The notes under the pieces: generated by a model
Database searches by the model: none
Told to the model about the DNA's origin: nothing
What the model saw: only the letters and a program-made list of their open reading frames with translations
Position numbers and translations under genes: made by a program
Assembly (NCBI RefSeq): GCF_048569485.1
Contig: NC_134357.1
Location: 338,789,078-338,853,077, forward strand
Direction: 5' to 3'
Source: Anomaloglossus baeobatrachus
Taxonomy: Eukaryota > Chordata > Amphibia > Anura > Aromobatidae
Length of the DNA: 64,000 bases
Shown: piece by piece, positions 1 through 11,305 of the stretch
How the letters are laid out: every line of letters starts with the position of its first letter
How positions within the stretch are numbered: position 1 is the stretch's first letter

Positions 1-912
1 GGGCAGCCCTCAGGTCATTGAGATTCTTGGGTATAGAGTTACGAGCCTCTACACGGTGACTTAGCTCATCCCATAGGTTTTCTATGAGAGTCATGTCAGG
101 AGAACGTGCAGGCCACTAAATTTGAAGTACAGCAGTCTCCAGCAGTCGTTCCATAATTATAAAGGGACCTCGATGAGCTGGAGCATTGAAGTCCATGAAG
201 ATGAAACTAGGCCTGTGTTGTTGATGCAGAGGCACAATGACTGGATTAATTATGTTACTCAAGCATTAGGGGCTTGTCACTGTACTATTCACACAGTGTA
301 GGGCAGTTCTGCATTGACTAGACACCTGCCTACATTACCACCACCAACAAGTGCAGACCATGCTGATATAATTGGTTTCAAATGGTCTGACATGACACTT
401 GGTTGCCTCTCATCTCCCTTAAAATGTGCCTGGAGTTGTGTGGCATTCATCATCCGGTTTCAAAGGGCATTGTTCACAATGAAGTGGTCATCAGTGTGGG
501 ATGTGACCAAAGGACATCCACTTCAATGCCTTTCTGTGACTCTTCTCTCTTTTGCAACCTTCTGGTGATACTCTGACACTCTAAGCTGGCTGCTGCTCTC
601 TGACTATACCCTTCTTGAAGCCTTGCAATCGCAAGGTAACGTTGATTACTTGTTAGGTGTCGTGGTCTCATGATATCAAAATGTGAACAGCATGATGACA
701 AGGACTGTTTAAATACCAATTCTAATTGAACCCTGAAATGTATTGGGTGATTCATGGATGAAACACTTGAATTTTGCCATTCATCTCCTTGTTAGGAACA
801 GCAAGTTGTGCAATAAATACTGAAACATCTTATACCCTGACAGTTGGACAAGTGCATTCAAAAGTTTAGAGAAGATCACATTAAGTTCACCTGAAAAGGT
901 AAGAGTGTATGT
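1..912 (-). pseudogene. Tc1/mariner transposon remnant (copy A), cut at both ends
   Basis: Read on the - strand, a peptide starting at 671 (MRPRHLTSNQRYLAIARLQE) has the N-terminal helix-turn-helix look of Tc1-like transposases. The rest of the transposase lies toward position 1 and is broken by stops. The stretch is collinear with the better-preserved copy at 17,720-20,006; shared landmarks include the aligned text near 240-300 and 18,240-18,300, and the 3' part near 820-910 and 19,855-19,940. Homology stops abruptly at about 912, so the outer terminal repeat is lost, and the other end lies before the window. The copy is useful because it preserves the empty site of the insertion seen in copy B. 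Confidence 0.8.
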
Positions 913-1380
913 CAGATTAAGCTACTCATGGTGACGCCAGCATCAGCAGGTGGCTGGAAATGCTCAATTCAAATTAATAGGAGGCGGATGTGCAGTACCT
1001 GGTAGTGGCCACTATGAAGACGGAGCAGCCTGGAAGTGAGCATTTTCAGCTTCCTGCTACCACTGCCGACACAGAGATCAGCTCATCCATCGGTAGGGGT
1101 GCCGGGTGTCGAAACCCTGGCCAATCAGACATTGATAATAGGTCAGTGTTTAAGTAGTGGACAACCCCTGTAAGTCCTTTTTAGTGACTCCATAAAAAAA
1201 AAAAAAAAAAAAAAATCCATCCAGTTTCTCGGATACTTTTCTTATCCCAATCTTCCTTCCGAACAGATGCTGGAACACCACAATATGTGAATTCTAAACA
1301 TGGCGGCGATGTTGACTTTAACACGACATGCCAAGGGTGTGTCTTTCATGCCTGATATCACCAAGATGTTCACTGATCAA
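913..1380. other. Unassigned stretch with a T2-like end and an A-run
   Basis: No gene is visible. Positions 1,151-1,168 match the right end of the TTAA-flanked MITE at 31,996-35,520 (AGTAGTGGACAACCCC), so this is probably a fragment of that family. It is followed by an A-run at about 1,194-1,215. The rest is not recognised. Confidence 0.5.
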
Positions 1381-1865
1381 CAACCATTACTGCTGACCAT
1401 TTTCTTATGACAGCGCGGGAGCCCACTTCTATTTGAAATTTTGACGCTAACTGTTCTGGTGTGATAAGCCCTCATATGGAAATATTGACGGAAAAGTAAA
1501 AATAAGTTACGGCTCTCAGAAGAAGAGGAGGGGGGGGGGGGGGAAAAAAGGAAGGAGAATCGCCCAAGTGTGAAGGGGTCAAAATTGCTATGGAAAGTTT
1601 GCTCCAGGAAAATGGACTGTAAACTTTTTGGGTGAGAACGCATTGACATATATGTTAGAAAACCTACTAACAATTAGAGAACACAGCAGAGTTGATAAAA
1701 TATATGAAAAATAAAAATCTTAATTTATTTTATTTTAAAATATGCATTTTAGTGATAATGCTGTTAAAAATAGACAAATATCAAATGATATAAATTTACA
1801 TTCCAGTGAAAAGAGATCACAAATGGGTAGAACAAACATTCACACTATAGGTTATACAGCAACCT
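1381..1865. repeat. Fragments of two dispersed repeats, then AT-rich sequence
   Basis: Positions 1,381-1,450 are the reverse complement of 43,262-43,325, which lies next to a GAAACACG-type motif. Positions 1,470-1,525 resemble 55,436-55,500 within the TTAA-flanked element family. A G-run lies at about 1,528-1,543. Positions 1,676-1,865 are AT-rich with nothing recognised. Confidence 0.5.
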
Positions 1866-2865
1866 CTATAGGACCATTGGTCCCCTCTTTATTATAATAA
1901 AAATTAAGTCCACAAATAGAAAAAAAAGTTTCTTGCAAAATTATTATTACAAACTTTATTAATATTTTCTGGGATATATAGTGAAAACAGTGTCAGCTAA
2001 AAACCCATATGCAAGAAAGATGCATAAAACTAAACAGGGCAGTGTGGTCATTTGAGCAGTTTCTTCAGAAGAAAGGCTAAATAGGGAATATGCAATGCTC
2101 AGGTCAATACAATTCACATATAGATTTGTGAATATATGATTATATCATATTAATATACATCACAGTATTCATATGATCCATTGCAGTCTGTTGCTGGTCT
2201 GTATCCTGAGAATCACCATATACGGTATTATTCATTAATTACCAACAGAGACTATTACTAATACAAAGGTCATATGCATCAATAGTGACCAATGTTATTC
2301 TAGAAGACAAATAAGCTGTTGTTAGATATGGATGTCACTATACAAGCATACACCTATATATAAATCAGTGAAAGAATACATACAACATAGATGTCAAGGG
2401 TGTATCTTATATACAGAATGTCATAAATATAACATGCATATAAGGAATATATAGAATTTTATAACAGATTAGATCATAGATACCTTTTGCAATATGTCTT
2501 AAAAACACCATACATGTATAAGATAAACGTTTAGGAACAAGTTGGCCCATAAACACCCTTAAAGTTGACCTGATAGTTATTAGGGTCATAGAACCATAGT
2601 ATAGCCATAGTAGATATGAATGGCACTGTCTAAACATACAGACTTGCTGCCGCCATGTGAGTCATGACCACACTGCCCTGCACCTCGAAGCGTTTCGCCA
2701 AAGCTTCGTCCAAGAGATGCAGGGACCCTAGTAACCATCAGGCCAACTTCAAGGGTGTTTATGGGCCAACGTGTTCCTAAAAGTTAATATCTTATACATG
2801 TATGGTGTTTTTAAGACATATTGCAAAAGGTATCTATGATCTAATCTGTTATAAAATTCTATATA

Positions 2866-4107
2866 TGTGTCGCCCTGGGCAAGCCAGGGGACACAGGTCA
2901 CAACACCACCACACCCCACACTCCAGGTAGGCACATCTGCTAACCTAGAAATCCTTGTTGCCTTCCTCCAAGAGTCTGTTGATGCACACCAGGGGGTGGG
3001 CCAGGCGGTTGGCTCCGCCCACCAAGGAGCTCACAACTCTGGAGGCAGGAAGTTACCAGGCAGATAGCCCCGGGCAGGGGGAAGAGTGCAGTCTAGCTGA
3101 GGGCTAGAGTAAACAAACAACAAGTGAAAGTGAAGGAAAGAAAAGGAGTAAAGGAGGAAAGCAAGAAGAGGTGACAGCGCAGAGAGTGTGCAAAGCCTGA
3201 GAGCCCAGCTGTGTGTAGGGCTAGAACAGCAAGGTCAGCGACGGCGGTGACTGTCCGGAGGGGGACCGTTTGGAGGTTCCTGGAAGGACCCCGTTGGCTG
3301 TGTGCCCGGTGGTCTGGAGCAGTGTTCCGAAAGACAGTCAGCACCAGGGCAGGGGCCTCTCGGACCCCGGCAAGGCTAGGAGTCGCCAAATTTGCCGAAT
3401 CCGTCAGTGAAGGGGACGTAGATTCCCCCAACAACCAAGTCCCGATAGAAGGCAACAGTCCAACCTGTACAACAGAGGCACCGCCACCGCCAGGGCACCA
3501 GTCTCTGAGGGCCAGCGCCTGCGGACAAAGTGTAGTGCTCCTCCGGCCCAGCTTGAAGCCGGGGAGCGGGTTACCGGTGGGGACCCATCGCAACCATCCG
3601 TACATACAGGTGCAAGGAAGAGGGACATCACCGTCACCTACCGGGGAAGCAAAGCAGCCGTCTGTGGGACCGTCCTACCAGCCGTTTGGTTTACCGTACA
3701 AACTGTGTCCAAGTCTCAGGCTGAGTGAGTACCATAGTGCCGCAAGGCACAGCGCTGCCCCCGCGTCCCTGCGCCCACCAGGCCCTGCACCTCACAAGCC
3801 ATCACCGGGCCCCGGGATCACCAACCCCTACCCACGGAGGGGCAACACAACACCTGGCTGCTCCCCATCGCCATCCCCGGGATCCCCGCATTGAGCAGCG
3901 GTGGTGCTACACATCACCACAACCGTGGGTGGCGTCACGGACATTATCCCAACACCCCAAACAACCCCCCTTTCACTCACGGGCGAGGAGTGCCGCTCGA
4001 GGAAAACCCCCGGGATCCGGCCTACGGCTCGAGCCACCACTGAGCAGCCGGACCCGAGCAGAAGGGGTGAGTGCGGTGTGCTGACACCCTCCTCCCCGCC
4101 CGCGACA
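2866..4107 (+). repeat. 5' LTR of the gypsy element
   Basis: This direct repeat of 10,064-11,305 has the same length (1,242 bp) and about five differences. It starts TGTGTCGC; the inner TGTCGC at 2,868 pairs with the terminal GCGACA and is an alternative boundary. It contains a GGTGGCGTCACGG box near 3,928-3,940 that recurs in the solo LTRs. The GC-rich LTR is open for 227 codons (3,211-3,894), but I do not take this as a gene. Confidence 0.93.
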
Positions 4108-4110
4108 ACT

Positions 4111-4126
4111 TGGCGTCACGAACAGG
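4111..4126 (+). other. Primer binding site candidate
   Basis: TGGCGTCACGAACAGG lies three bases after the 5' LTR. The leading TGG is what is needed to pair with a tRNA CCA end. I cannot name the tRNA with confidence. Confidence 0.6.
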
Positions 4127-4321
4127 ATCTTACCGCTCTGCCGTCTGGTAGAGGTGCGCCTTGTTACCGCCGGAGGTATCCGGCAGAAAAAATTCAGAAG
4201 CCGCCATCTTTGGCGCGAAAAGTTCCCGCTCGAACGTCTTCTCGAGCAGTAGAGGCGCGAAGGCCAAAACCCCGCCCCGAGAGAGGAGGGGCCGGAAAGA
4301 GCTAAGGGGGATGGAAACAAG

Positions 4322-5362
4322 ATGTCTGCGCCCGACGGAGCCGCTGGAGGAGCGGTGGTCGCAGCCGCAGCGGCACCCGCGGATGGGAATGGGCCTGCCC
4401 AGGTCCCGGCCGTACCGGCGGGAGGTGCCGCTGCCCCCGCGCTTGCTCAGGTCATGCCGTTTTCCTTGCCCTATGCGCCCGGAGCTGCCTGGCTACCGCA
4501 GTATGACGGGAAACCGGATGCCTTACAGGCCTTCCGGAAAAAGCTTAACCCGTTGCTAGAGCTGTACCCCCTGACTGATAAGCAACGTGCAGCGATAGTG
4601 CTAGGCCAGTTAACCGGTGCGGCGGAGCAGGAAGCGGAGACCTGGGCCGAGGGGGACCGGCTCCCTGTAGCCACCATCTTCGAGAAGCTACAGACTGCCT
4701 TCGAGACCCGGACTGAAGCTGAGCTGAGGATGTAGTTTTACCAGTGCCAGCAACGAGCTGGGGATAGCATTCGGGACTATGCTCTACGTCTGCAGACCGC
4801 CCTCCGCACGCTGAAGCGGGTGAACTCTATTAATGAGGCGGATAGCAACAAGATGTTAGTGGAGCAATTTGCGCAGGGGAGGAGGTCCCCTGAGGATCGT
4901 AAACAACTCCGGCTGTGGGCCCTGGAACACCCTGATGTGGACTTTGCTGTGTTAAAGGAGCGGGCTATCAAAGCACTACAGCCCCCAGCTGCTGAAGTTC
5001 TGGAACCCGTCCCGTGGCCCGTCGAGACAGCTCCCGTTGTGGTGGCCCCAGCCAAACCAACCTCCTTAATACCTGCAGCCTCGAGCAGCCCAGTGGAAGA
5101 ACTGGCAGCCCAGGTCCGTCGCCTGGACGGAGACCTTGCCAAGATCCTTGCTGCGCTACAACCTCTGACCAGATCTCAGCCTCCAGCACAGATACAGCTT
5201 GCTGATAGTCCCGAAGATGTTCCCTGGATGCAGCGGAGAAGCGCTAACAACCCGCGGAGCAGACCTCCAATCTGCTACAAGTGCCGTAAGCCGGGCCATT
5301 ATTACCGACAGTGCCCGTTAAACGAGCAACCCCTGGGGCCCCGGGCCAATCCTCAGGAGTAG
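4322..5362 (+). pseudogene. gypsy gag region (broken)
   Basis: The region has an alanine-rich N-terminus starting MSAPDGAAGG at 4,322, then a retrotransposon Gag-like helical segment (LPQYDGKPDALQAFRKKL). Near its end lies a CCHC zinc knuckle, CYKCRKPGHYYRQC (about 5,273-5,314), typical of the nucleocapsid part that packages element RNA. About one break interrupts it. Its end overlaps the start of the pol frame by about 50 bases, and pol is in the -1 frame. Confidence 0.85.
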
Positions 5363-8300
5363 AACACCGTGGCCCCCCGGACTGGCGAGACCGATATGTC
5401 GGGGCCCGCCCCATCATCCCCGTGGCTGTGGACGGCATACCAGTGATGGCTCTCTTGGACACTGGATCACAGGTAACTACCATCCCGTACACGTTGTATC
5501 AGCGATATTGGGCCACAGACGAGCTGGCGCCTCCAGACAATAGTATAAATTTGATTGCCGCTAATGGACTTCCATTGACCCAGGTGGGGTATAAACAGGT
5601 GGCTATGACAGTGGGGCAAGCTGAACTGCAACACCAGGGTATGATTGTGATCATGAATGAACCTAGTGATCATAACCCGAAAATAGTGCTGGGAACCAAT
5701 GTGATGGAACACTGCATGGCTGATGTGTTGAACCTATTGCAACAGCTAGCCGCCACGGCGGCGGGGAGCCGGCAGAGGGCTGTGCAGCGTGAGATCCGCG
5801 CCCTGATGTACCGCCAGCATGTAAGCTCAACCGGAGGGGAGATTGGTGGAGTGCGAGTGATGGATGTTGCTCCATTGACTGTGCCCCCTAGGAGTGAGAT
5901 GATGATCTGGTGTAGGGCAGCAGTAGGGCCTCAGGGACGTGACTACCCTGCGATGATGGAGCCCATGCCTTCCGAGCACTGGCCCACTGTAGTAGCCGCC
6001 CGAGGGGTGGTAGATGTGAAGAAGGGGAGAGTGCCTGTGAGAGTGTTGAACTGTGGGGAGGAAGAAGTCAGGCTCCCCCGGTATGCCACCATTGCCAAGC
6101 TGCTCACCCTGGACCCTCACACTATCCAGGAAGCCAGTCCATCCACACTCCCACCTACCACCAGCACTTCCCCACCCCAGGGGGACACCAAGGAGTGGCA
6201 CCAACAGCTACATGTGGGCACTGATGATACCCCTACACATCACAGGGCAGGGGTACACAGGGTGGTGCAGGAGTACGAACAGGTTTTCAGTAAGCACCCC
6301 CTAGACTTTGGGCAGATCAAGGGGGTCCAACACCACATTCCCACGGGTGAACATCCCCCTATCAAAGAGAGGTATAGACCTATTCCCCCTGCACATTACC
6401 AGTGTGCCAAAGATATGTTAAAGAATATGAAGGAGGCAGGGGTTATTCGGGACAGTTGTAGTCCCTGGGCCGCTCCGTTGGTACTGGTCAAGAAGAAGGA
6501 TGGTACCATGCGGATGTGTGTGGACTACCGGAAGATCAACCAGATAACCCATAAAGATGCCTATCCATTGCCTCGTATTGAAGAATCTTTGGCTGCACTA
6601 AGAACTGCAAACTACTTCTCGACCCTTGACCTCACCAGCGGATACTGGCAAGTGGCCGTGGCCCCAGAGGACCGGGAGAAGACCGCCTTCACCACCCCGA
6701 TGGGGCTCTGCGAATTCAATAGCATGCCGTTTGGGTTGTGCAATGCCCCCGGGACCTTCCAACGGCTGATGGAGTGCTGCCTGGGACATTTAAACTTCGA
6801 GACCGTCCTGCTGTATTTGGATGATGTGATTGTTTATTCCCAGACGTATGAAGCCCATCTGGAACACCTGGCCGAGGTGTTCGCGTCCCTTGCCAAGTAC
6901 GGGATGAAGTTGAAGCCCTCAAAATGCCACCTGCTGAAACCCAGGGTGCAATATCTAGGGCACGTGGTGAGTGCGGATGGTGTCGCCCCCGACCCTGAGA
7001 AGATCACTGCCATCCAAAGCTGGCCGAGGCCCACTACAGTGAGAGAAGTAAGGCAGTTTCTGGGTCTGGTGGGGTACTATCGGCGCTTTATAAAGGGGTA
7101 CATGAAGATGGCCGCCCCCATGCAAGATCTCCTCGTGGGACAGACCAAAGGTGGTAGACCCGTCGGGGCCCCACTGTCGTGGGAGGACAAGCATGAGGAG
7201 TCCTTTTGCCAGTTGAAGGCGGCCCTGACCGGAGAAGAGGTCTTGGCGTACCCTGACTACGAGCGCCCATTCATCCTCCACACGGACGCCAGTAATGTGG
7301 GGCTAGGAGCGGTCCCCTCCCAGGTCCAGGATGGAAAGGAGAAGGTGATCGCCTACGCCAGCCGAAAACTCCGACCGACCGAAAGGAACCCTGAGAACTA
7401 TAGCTCTTTCAAGCTCGAGCTACTGGCATTGGGGTGGGCTATCACGGAGCGGTTCCGTCACTATTTGGCGGCAGCAAAATTCACCGCATTCACGGACAAC
7501 AATCCGCTGACTCACCTGAACACGGCCAAGTTGGGCGCGCTGGAGCAGCGGTGGGTAGCCCGGTTAGCCAACTATGATTTCACCATAAAGTACCGAGCTG
7601 GTCGTGTCAACATCAATGCAGATGCACTCTCCCGGATGCCCCATTTGTCAGAAGAGGGGTGCGAGGATGACGACCTCGAGGAGATTGAGTTGCCTGCGTT
7701 TCACCAGCCGCCTCCTGAGAGGGTACAAGTATGTCAGCAAAGGGTGGATCTGGACCCGCGGCCCAGTCAAGAGTGGCAGGACGCCCAGGACCAAGCGCCG
7801 GCTGTCCGCCTTGTCAAGACTCTGGTGGAACAAGGCGCCATGGGAATGGACCCTAGCGCTCCAGCCGAAGCCCAACGCTTGTGGAAAGAACGAAAACTGC
7901 TCTACCTACACCAAGGGAGGCTGTGCCGTGAGCTGATCAACCCAAAGACCCATGAGAAAATATGCCAGTTGATCGTTCCTCAAGCTGAGGTCGCTACTGT
8001 CCTGCGGGCATACCATGATGGTGCTGGCCACTTCGGGTGGAAAAAGCTGGAGATGCTGTTGAGGGAGCGGTTCTATTGGAGTGGGATGCGGGAATCGGTG
8101 GAAGCCTGGTGCAGAGAGTGCGGTCCTTGTACACTGAGGAGAAAGGACGAGACTAGCCAGAGGGCACCATTACATCCCATCGTTACCCATCAGCCGCTGG
8201 AACTGGTCGCCCTGGACCATGTCAAGCTCACCCCTAGCCGAAGTGGGTACACCTACGCATTGACCATGGTAGACCACTACTCAAGATTTATGGTGGTAGT

Positions 8301-9408
8301 CCCCGTTAAGGACCTAACTGGTCGAACCGCTGCTCGAGCGTTCCAGGCTTATTTCTGCCGACCCCATGGGTACCCCGAGAAGGTGCTGACAGACCAAGGT
8401 CCGGCTTTTGAAGCAGAAGTGTTTCACGAATTCTGCCAGTTGTACAGCTGCAAGAAGATCCGGACCACTCCGTACCACGCCCAAACCAACGGCATGTGCG
8501 AGAAAATGAATCACTTGGTCCTGGGGCTCCTCAAGACGCTGCCGCTGGAAGAACGGAACATGTGGCCGGAAAAGTTGCCCGACTTGGTTGACATGTACAA
8601 TAATATCCCGTCCAGCTCGACGAAGTGCACCCCAGCGTATCTGATGAGGGCTCGGCCTGGCCGCCTGCCGGTGGATCTGGAGATGGGGTTGGAGGCCCCG
8701 GAAGCACTCCCTTCAACGGCAGAGTGGGAAAGTCGGAGGAGGGCACAGTACCGGCAAATCCAGGAGTATGTGGAGAAAAACCTCGGTCGAAGTCGAGAAC
8801 AGCAAGAGCACCGGTTCAATCAGAAGGCGCCCGCAGGTCCTTTCCAGCCAGGAGATGTGGTGCTGAAACGGAAGAGAAAAGCCCACAAGCTTGATGATCA
8901 GTGGGAGCAGGTCCCTTACGTCATACAACCCACAGCCTGGGAAGATGGGAAGACCTACCAGATCAGTCGTGACCAAGGGGGCACCCTGGCCACTGTTTCC
9001 CGGGACCATCTAAAAAAATGCCCCCCAGCGTTGAAGGCAGAGGCTGAAGTACCGGTTCCTCCACCCGTGGAGAAGGCAGCAGAGGTAATCCACACTGTAA
9101 TGGGTGACTTCCCAGCAAACTGGCCTACACAGAACGGCGCGGTGATACTTCCAGTGATACTGTTCCCACAACCCGTGGATGAAGAAGTAGTGGAAGCGGT
9201 TAACCGTGAGCCAGAACCAGTGCCAGTGCCCAGGGATGAACCTGTACCCAGCCCCCCTATACCTCCACCTGCCCCACGCTATAGCAGGGAGGAGGAACCA
9301 ATTGTTCCCTCTACCCCACTGTCTAGCAACACTGACACCGGGCCCCGAAGGTCCACCCGTTCCAACCTAGGTAGACCCCCACTTAGGTACAGGGAGACCG
9401 TTCTATGA
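5311..9408 (+). CDS. pol: gypsy pol polyprotein (protease-RT-RNase H-integrase)
   Basis: This single open frame has 1,365 codons. The domains in order are an aspartic protease with LLDTGS (catalytic D at residue 50), then a reverse transcriptase with YLDD at about 502-505. RNase H follows (LHTDAS and TDNNPL motifs), then an integrase with an HHCC zinc-binding region (CRECGPC) and a DD35E triad at about D969, D1028 and E1064. The tail is proline- and glutamate-rich. It would copy element RNA into DNA and insert it. The frame overlaps the end of gag one frame back, so expression would need the ribosomal shift used in this family; the first codons are therefore not a true start. The domain order (integrase last) places it in Ty3/gypsy (Metaviridae); I do not assign a clade. 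Confidence 0.95.
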   Translation: MPVKRATPGAPGQSSGVEHRGPPDWRDRYVGARPIIPVAVDGIPVMALLDTGSQVTTIPYTLYQRYWATDELAPPDNSINLIAANGLPLTQVGYKQVAMTVGQAELQHQGMIVIMNEPSDHNPKIVLGTNVMEHCMADVLNLLQQLAATAAGSRQRAVQREIRALMYRQHVSSTGGEIGGVRVMDVAPLTVPPRSEMMIWCRAAVGPQGRDYPAMMEPMPSEHWPTVVAARGVVDVKKGRVPVRVLNCGEEEVRLPRYATIAKLLTLDPHTIQEASPSTLPPTTSTSPPQGDTKEWHQQLHVGTDDTPTHHRAGVHRVVQEYEQVFSKHPLDFGQIKGVQHHIPTGEHPPIKERYRPIPPAHYQCAKDMLKNMKEAGVIRDSCSPWAAPLVLVKKKDGTMRMCVDYRKINQITHKDAYPLPRIEESLAALRTANYFSTLDLTSGYWQVAVAPEDREKTAFTTPMGLCEFNSMPFGLCNAPGTFQRLMECCLGHLNFETVLLYLDDVIVYSQTYEAHLEHLAEVFASLAKYGMKLKPSKCHLLKPRVQYLGHVVSADGVAPDPEKITAIQSWPRPTTVREVRQFLGLVGYYRRFIKGYMKMAAPMQDLLVGQTKGGRPVGAPLSWEDKHEESFCQLKAALTGEEVLAYPDYERPFILHTDASNVGLGAVPSQVQDGKEKVIAYASRKLRPTERNPENYSSFKLELLALGWAITERFRHYLAAAKFTAFTDNNPLTHLNTAKLGALEQRWVARLANYDFTIKYRAGRVNINADALSRMPHLSEEGCEDDDLEEIELPAFHQPPPERVQVCQQRVDLDPRPSQEWQDAQDQAPAVRLVKTLVEQGAMGMDPSAPAEAQRLWKERKLLYLHQGRLCRELINPKTHEKICQLIVPQAEVATVLRAYHDGAGHFGWKKLEMLLRERFYWSGMRESVEAWCRECGPCTLRRKDETSQRAPLHPIVTHQPLELVALDHVKLTPSRSGYTYALTMVDHYSRFMVVVPVKDLTGRTAARAFQAYFCRPHGYPEKVLTDQGPAFEAEVFHEFCQLYSCKKIRTTPYHAQTNGMCEKMNHLVLGLLKTLPLEERNMWPEKLPDLVDMYNNIPSSSTKCTPAYLMRARPGRLPVDLEMGLEAPEALPSTAEWESRRRAQYRQIQEYVEKNLGRSREQQEHRFNQKAPAGPFQPGDVVLKRKRKAHKLDDQWEQVPYVIQPTAWEDGKTYQISRDQGGTLATVSRDHLKKCPPALKAEAEVPVPPPVEKAAEVIHTVMGDFPANWPTQNGAVILPVILFPQPVDEEVVEAVNREPEPVPVPRDEPVPSPPIPPPAPRYSREEEPIVPSTPLSSNTDTGPRRSTRSNLGRPPLRYRETVL

Positions 9409-10063
9409 GTAAAAGGGGTCCGCAGATGTAAAAGAGTGTTGTGTGTCTGTTGAAAAAGTTTGAAAATTTGCCAAAGTTGAAAGATGATGAAAAAATGATT
9501 ATCCGAGTTTTCACCTGATTCATCGTGTGATTGCAACCGGCTGGAGCCGGCACCGTTGTCCCCGTGGGGACCGTTTAAAGTTTAAAAATGCATGGGAACT
9601 ATCCATGGACAAGCCCGTGAACTCTGCAGGGCAACCACAAACGTTAGTGGCTTGTAAATATGTTGGGTACCGTTACCGTTTCCGCAGGCCGCCTCCGGAG
9701 AGGCAGGTTGGAGGGAGGGCCCTGAGCAGAGCAGGCCAGGGCCCCGCCACCAAAGGAACCGGTGGCTACCCTCTGGAGGGAAGGACAGATCCCGCTCGGG
9801 TACCGTGTGCTGGACTGTGGGTCAAGGGGTGCTGCCTGGGTTTTAGGGGCAGCATCAGGGCCAGGTTACTTGGGTGGGAGAGAGCGGAAACCGTGACCGT
9901 ATACCGTTGAAACGTTAAAAGTAAAATGTGCCTCCCGTCTTGGGAAGAAGTTATTAAAAATGTTATTCATGTTTTGTTTAACCCTGTTATCCCCTTTTTA
10001 CAGAAAAATAAAACCGGTGTAGGATGGCAGCCCGCGGACGGTCTGCGTTTTGCTAAGGGGGAA
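9409..10063 (+). other. gypsy 3' untranslated part and polypurine tract
   Basis: No env-like gene follows pol. Short frames here lack a signal peptide or membrane segments that would support one. AAGGGGGAA at about 10,055-10,063, directly before the 3' LTR, is the expected plus-strand primer tract. Confidence 0.75.
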
Positions 10064-11305
10064 TGTGTCGCCCTGGGCAAGCCAGGGGACACAGGTCACA
10101 ACACCACCACACCCCACACTCCAGGTAGGCACATCTGCTAACCTAGAAATCCTTGTTGCCTTCCTCCAAGAGTCTGTTGATGCACACCAGGGGGTGGGCC
10201 AGGCGGTTGGCTCCGCCCACCAAGGCTCTCACAACTCTGGAGGCAGGAAGTTACCAGGCAGATAGCCCCGGGCAGGGGGAAGAGTGCAGTCTAGCTGAGG
10301 GCTAGAGTAAACAAACAACAAGTGAAAGTGAAGGAAAGAAAAGGAGTAAAGGAGGAAAGCAAGAAGAGGTGACAGCGCAGAGAGTGTGCAAAGCCTGAGA
10401 GCCCAGCTGTGTGTAGGGCTAGAACAGCAAGGTCAGCGACGGCGGTGACTGTCCGGAGGGGGACCGTTTGGAGGTTCCTGGAAGGACCCCGTTGGCTGTG
10501 TGCCCGGTGGTCTGGAGCAGTGTTCCGAAAGACAGTCAGCACCAGGGCAGGGGCCTCTCGGACCCCGGCAAGGCTAGGAGTCACCAAATTTGCCGAATCC
10601 GTCAGTGAAGGGGACGTAGATTCCCCCAACAACCAAGTCCCGATAGAAGGCAACAGTCCAACCTGTACAACAGAGGCACCGCCACCGCCAGGGCACCAGT
10701 CTCTGAGGGCCAGCGCCTGCGGGCAAAGTGTAGTGCTCCTCCGGCCCAGCTTGAAGCCGGGGAGCGGGTTACCGGTGGGGACCCATCGCAACCATCCGTA
10801 CATACAGGTGCAAGGAAGAGGGACATCACCGTCACCTACCGGGGAAGCAAAGCAGCCGTCTGTGGGACCGTCCTACCAGCCGTTTGGTTTACCGTACAAA
10901 CTGTGTCCAAGTCTCAGGCTGAGTGAGTACCATAGTGCCGCAAGGCACAGCGCTGCCCCCGCGTCCCTGCGCCCACCAGGCCCTGCACCTCACAAGCCAT
11001 CACCGGGCCCCGGGATCACCAACCCCTACCCACGGAGGGGCAACACAACACCTGGCTGCTCCCCATCGCCATCCCCGGGATCCCCGCATTGAGCAGCGGT
11101 GGTGCTACACATCACCACAACCGTGGGTGGCGTCACGGACATTATCCCAACACCCCAAACAACCCCCCTTTCACTCACGGGCGAGGAGTGCCGCTCGAGG
11201 AAAACCCCCGGGATCCGGCCTACGGCTCGAGCCACCACTGAGCAGCCGGACCCGAGCAAAAGGGGTGAGTGCGGTGTGCTGACACCCTCCTCCCCGCCCG
11301 CGACA
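10064..11305 (+). repeat. 3' LTR of the gypsy element
   Basis: The 1,242-bp partner of 2,866-4,107 ends GCGACA. Immediately downstream, TATAC and CTTATATGCATG resume the arm of the fold-back element. Confidence 0.93.

Larger units (their letters stand above)
2866..11305 (+). mobile_element. Ty3/gypsy LTR retrotransposon, full length, gag broken
   Basis: The element has two 1,242-bp LTRs, a primer-binding-site-like sequence after the 5' LTR, a gag region, a long pol frame (protease, reverse transcriptase, RNase H, integrase), a purine tract and a 3' LTR. The LTRs begin TGTG and end CGACA and differ by only about five bases by eye, so the insertion is probably young (a few million years or less, inferred). 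About one break is visible, in gag. Pol lies one frame back from gag, as in relatives that use a -1 shift. No env-like frame follows pol. The flanks share TATA, and the matching arm of the surrounding fold-back element shows the uninterrupted target. Confidence 0.95.

Noticed and set aside
3211-3894. 227-codon open frame in the 5' LTR, repeated at 10,409-11,092 in the 3' LTR
   Set aside because: It is open only because the LTR is GC-rich. The two copies are identical by LTR duplication, not by selection, and the text is low-complexity Pro/Ser/Arg with no known domain.
9527-9910. Possible env-like frame after pol
   Set aside because: 127 codons without a signal peptide, membrane segment or conserved motif. 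Most likely 3' untranslated sequence.
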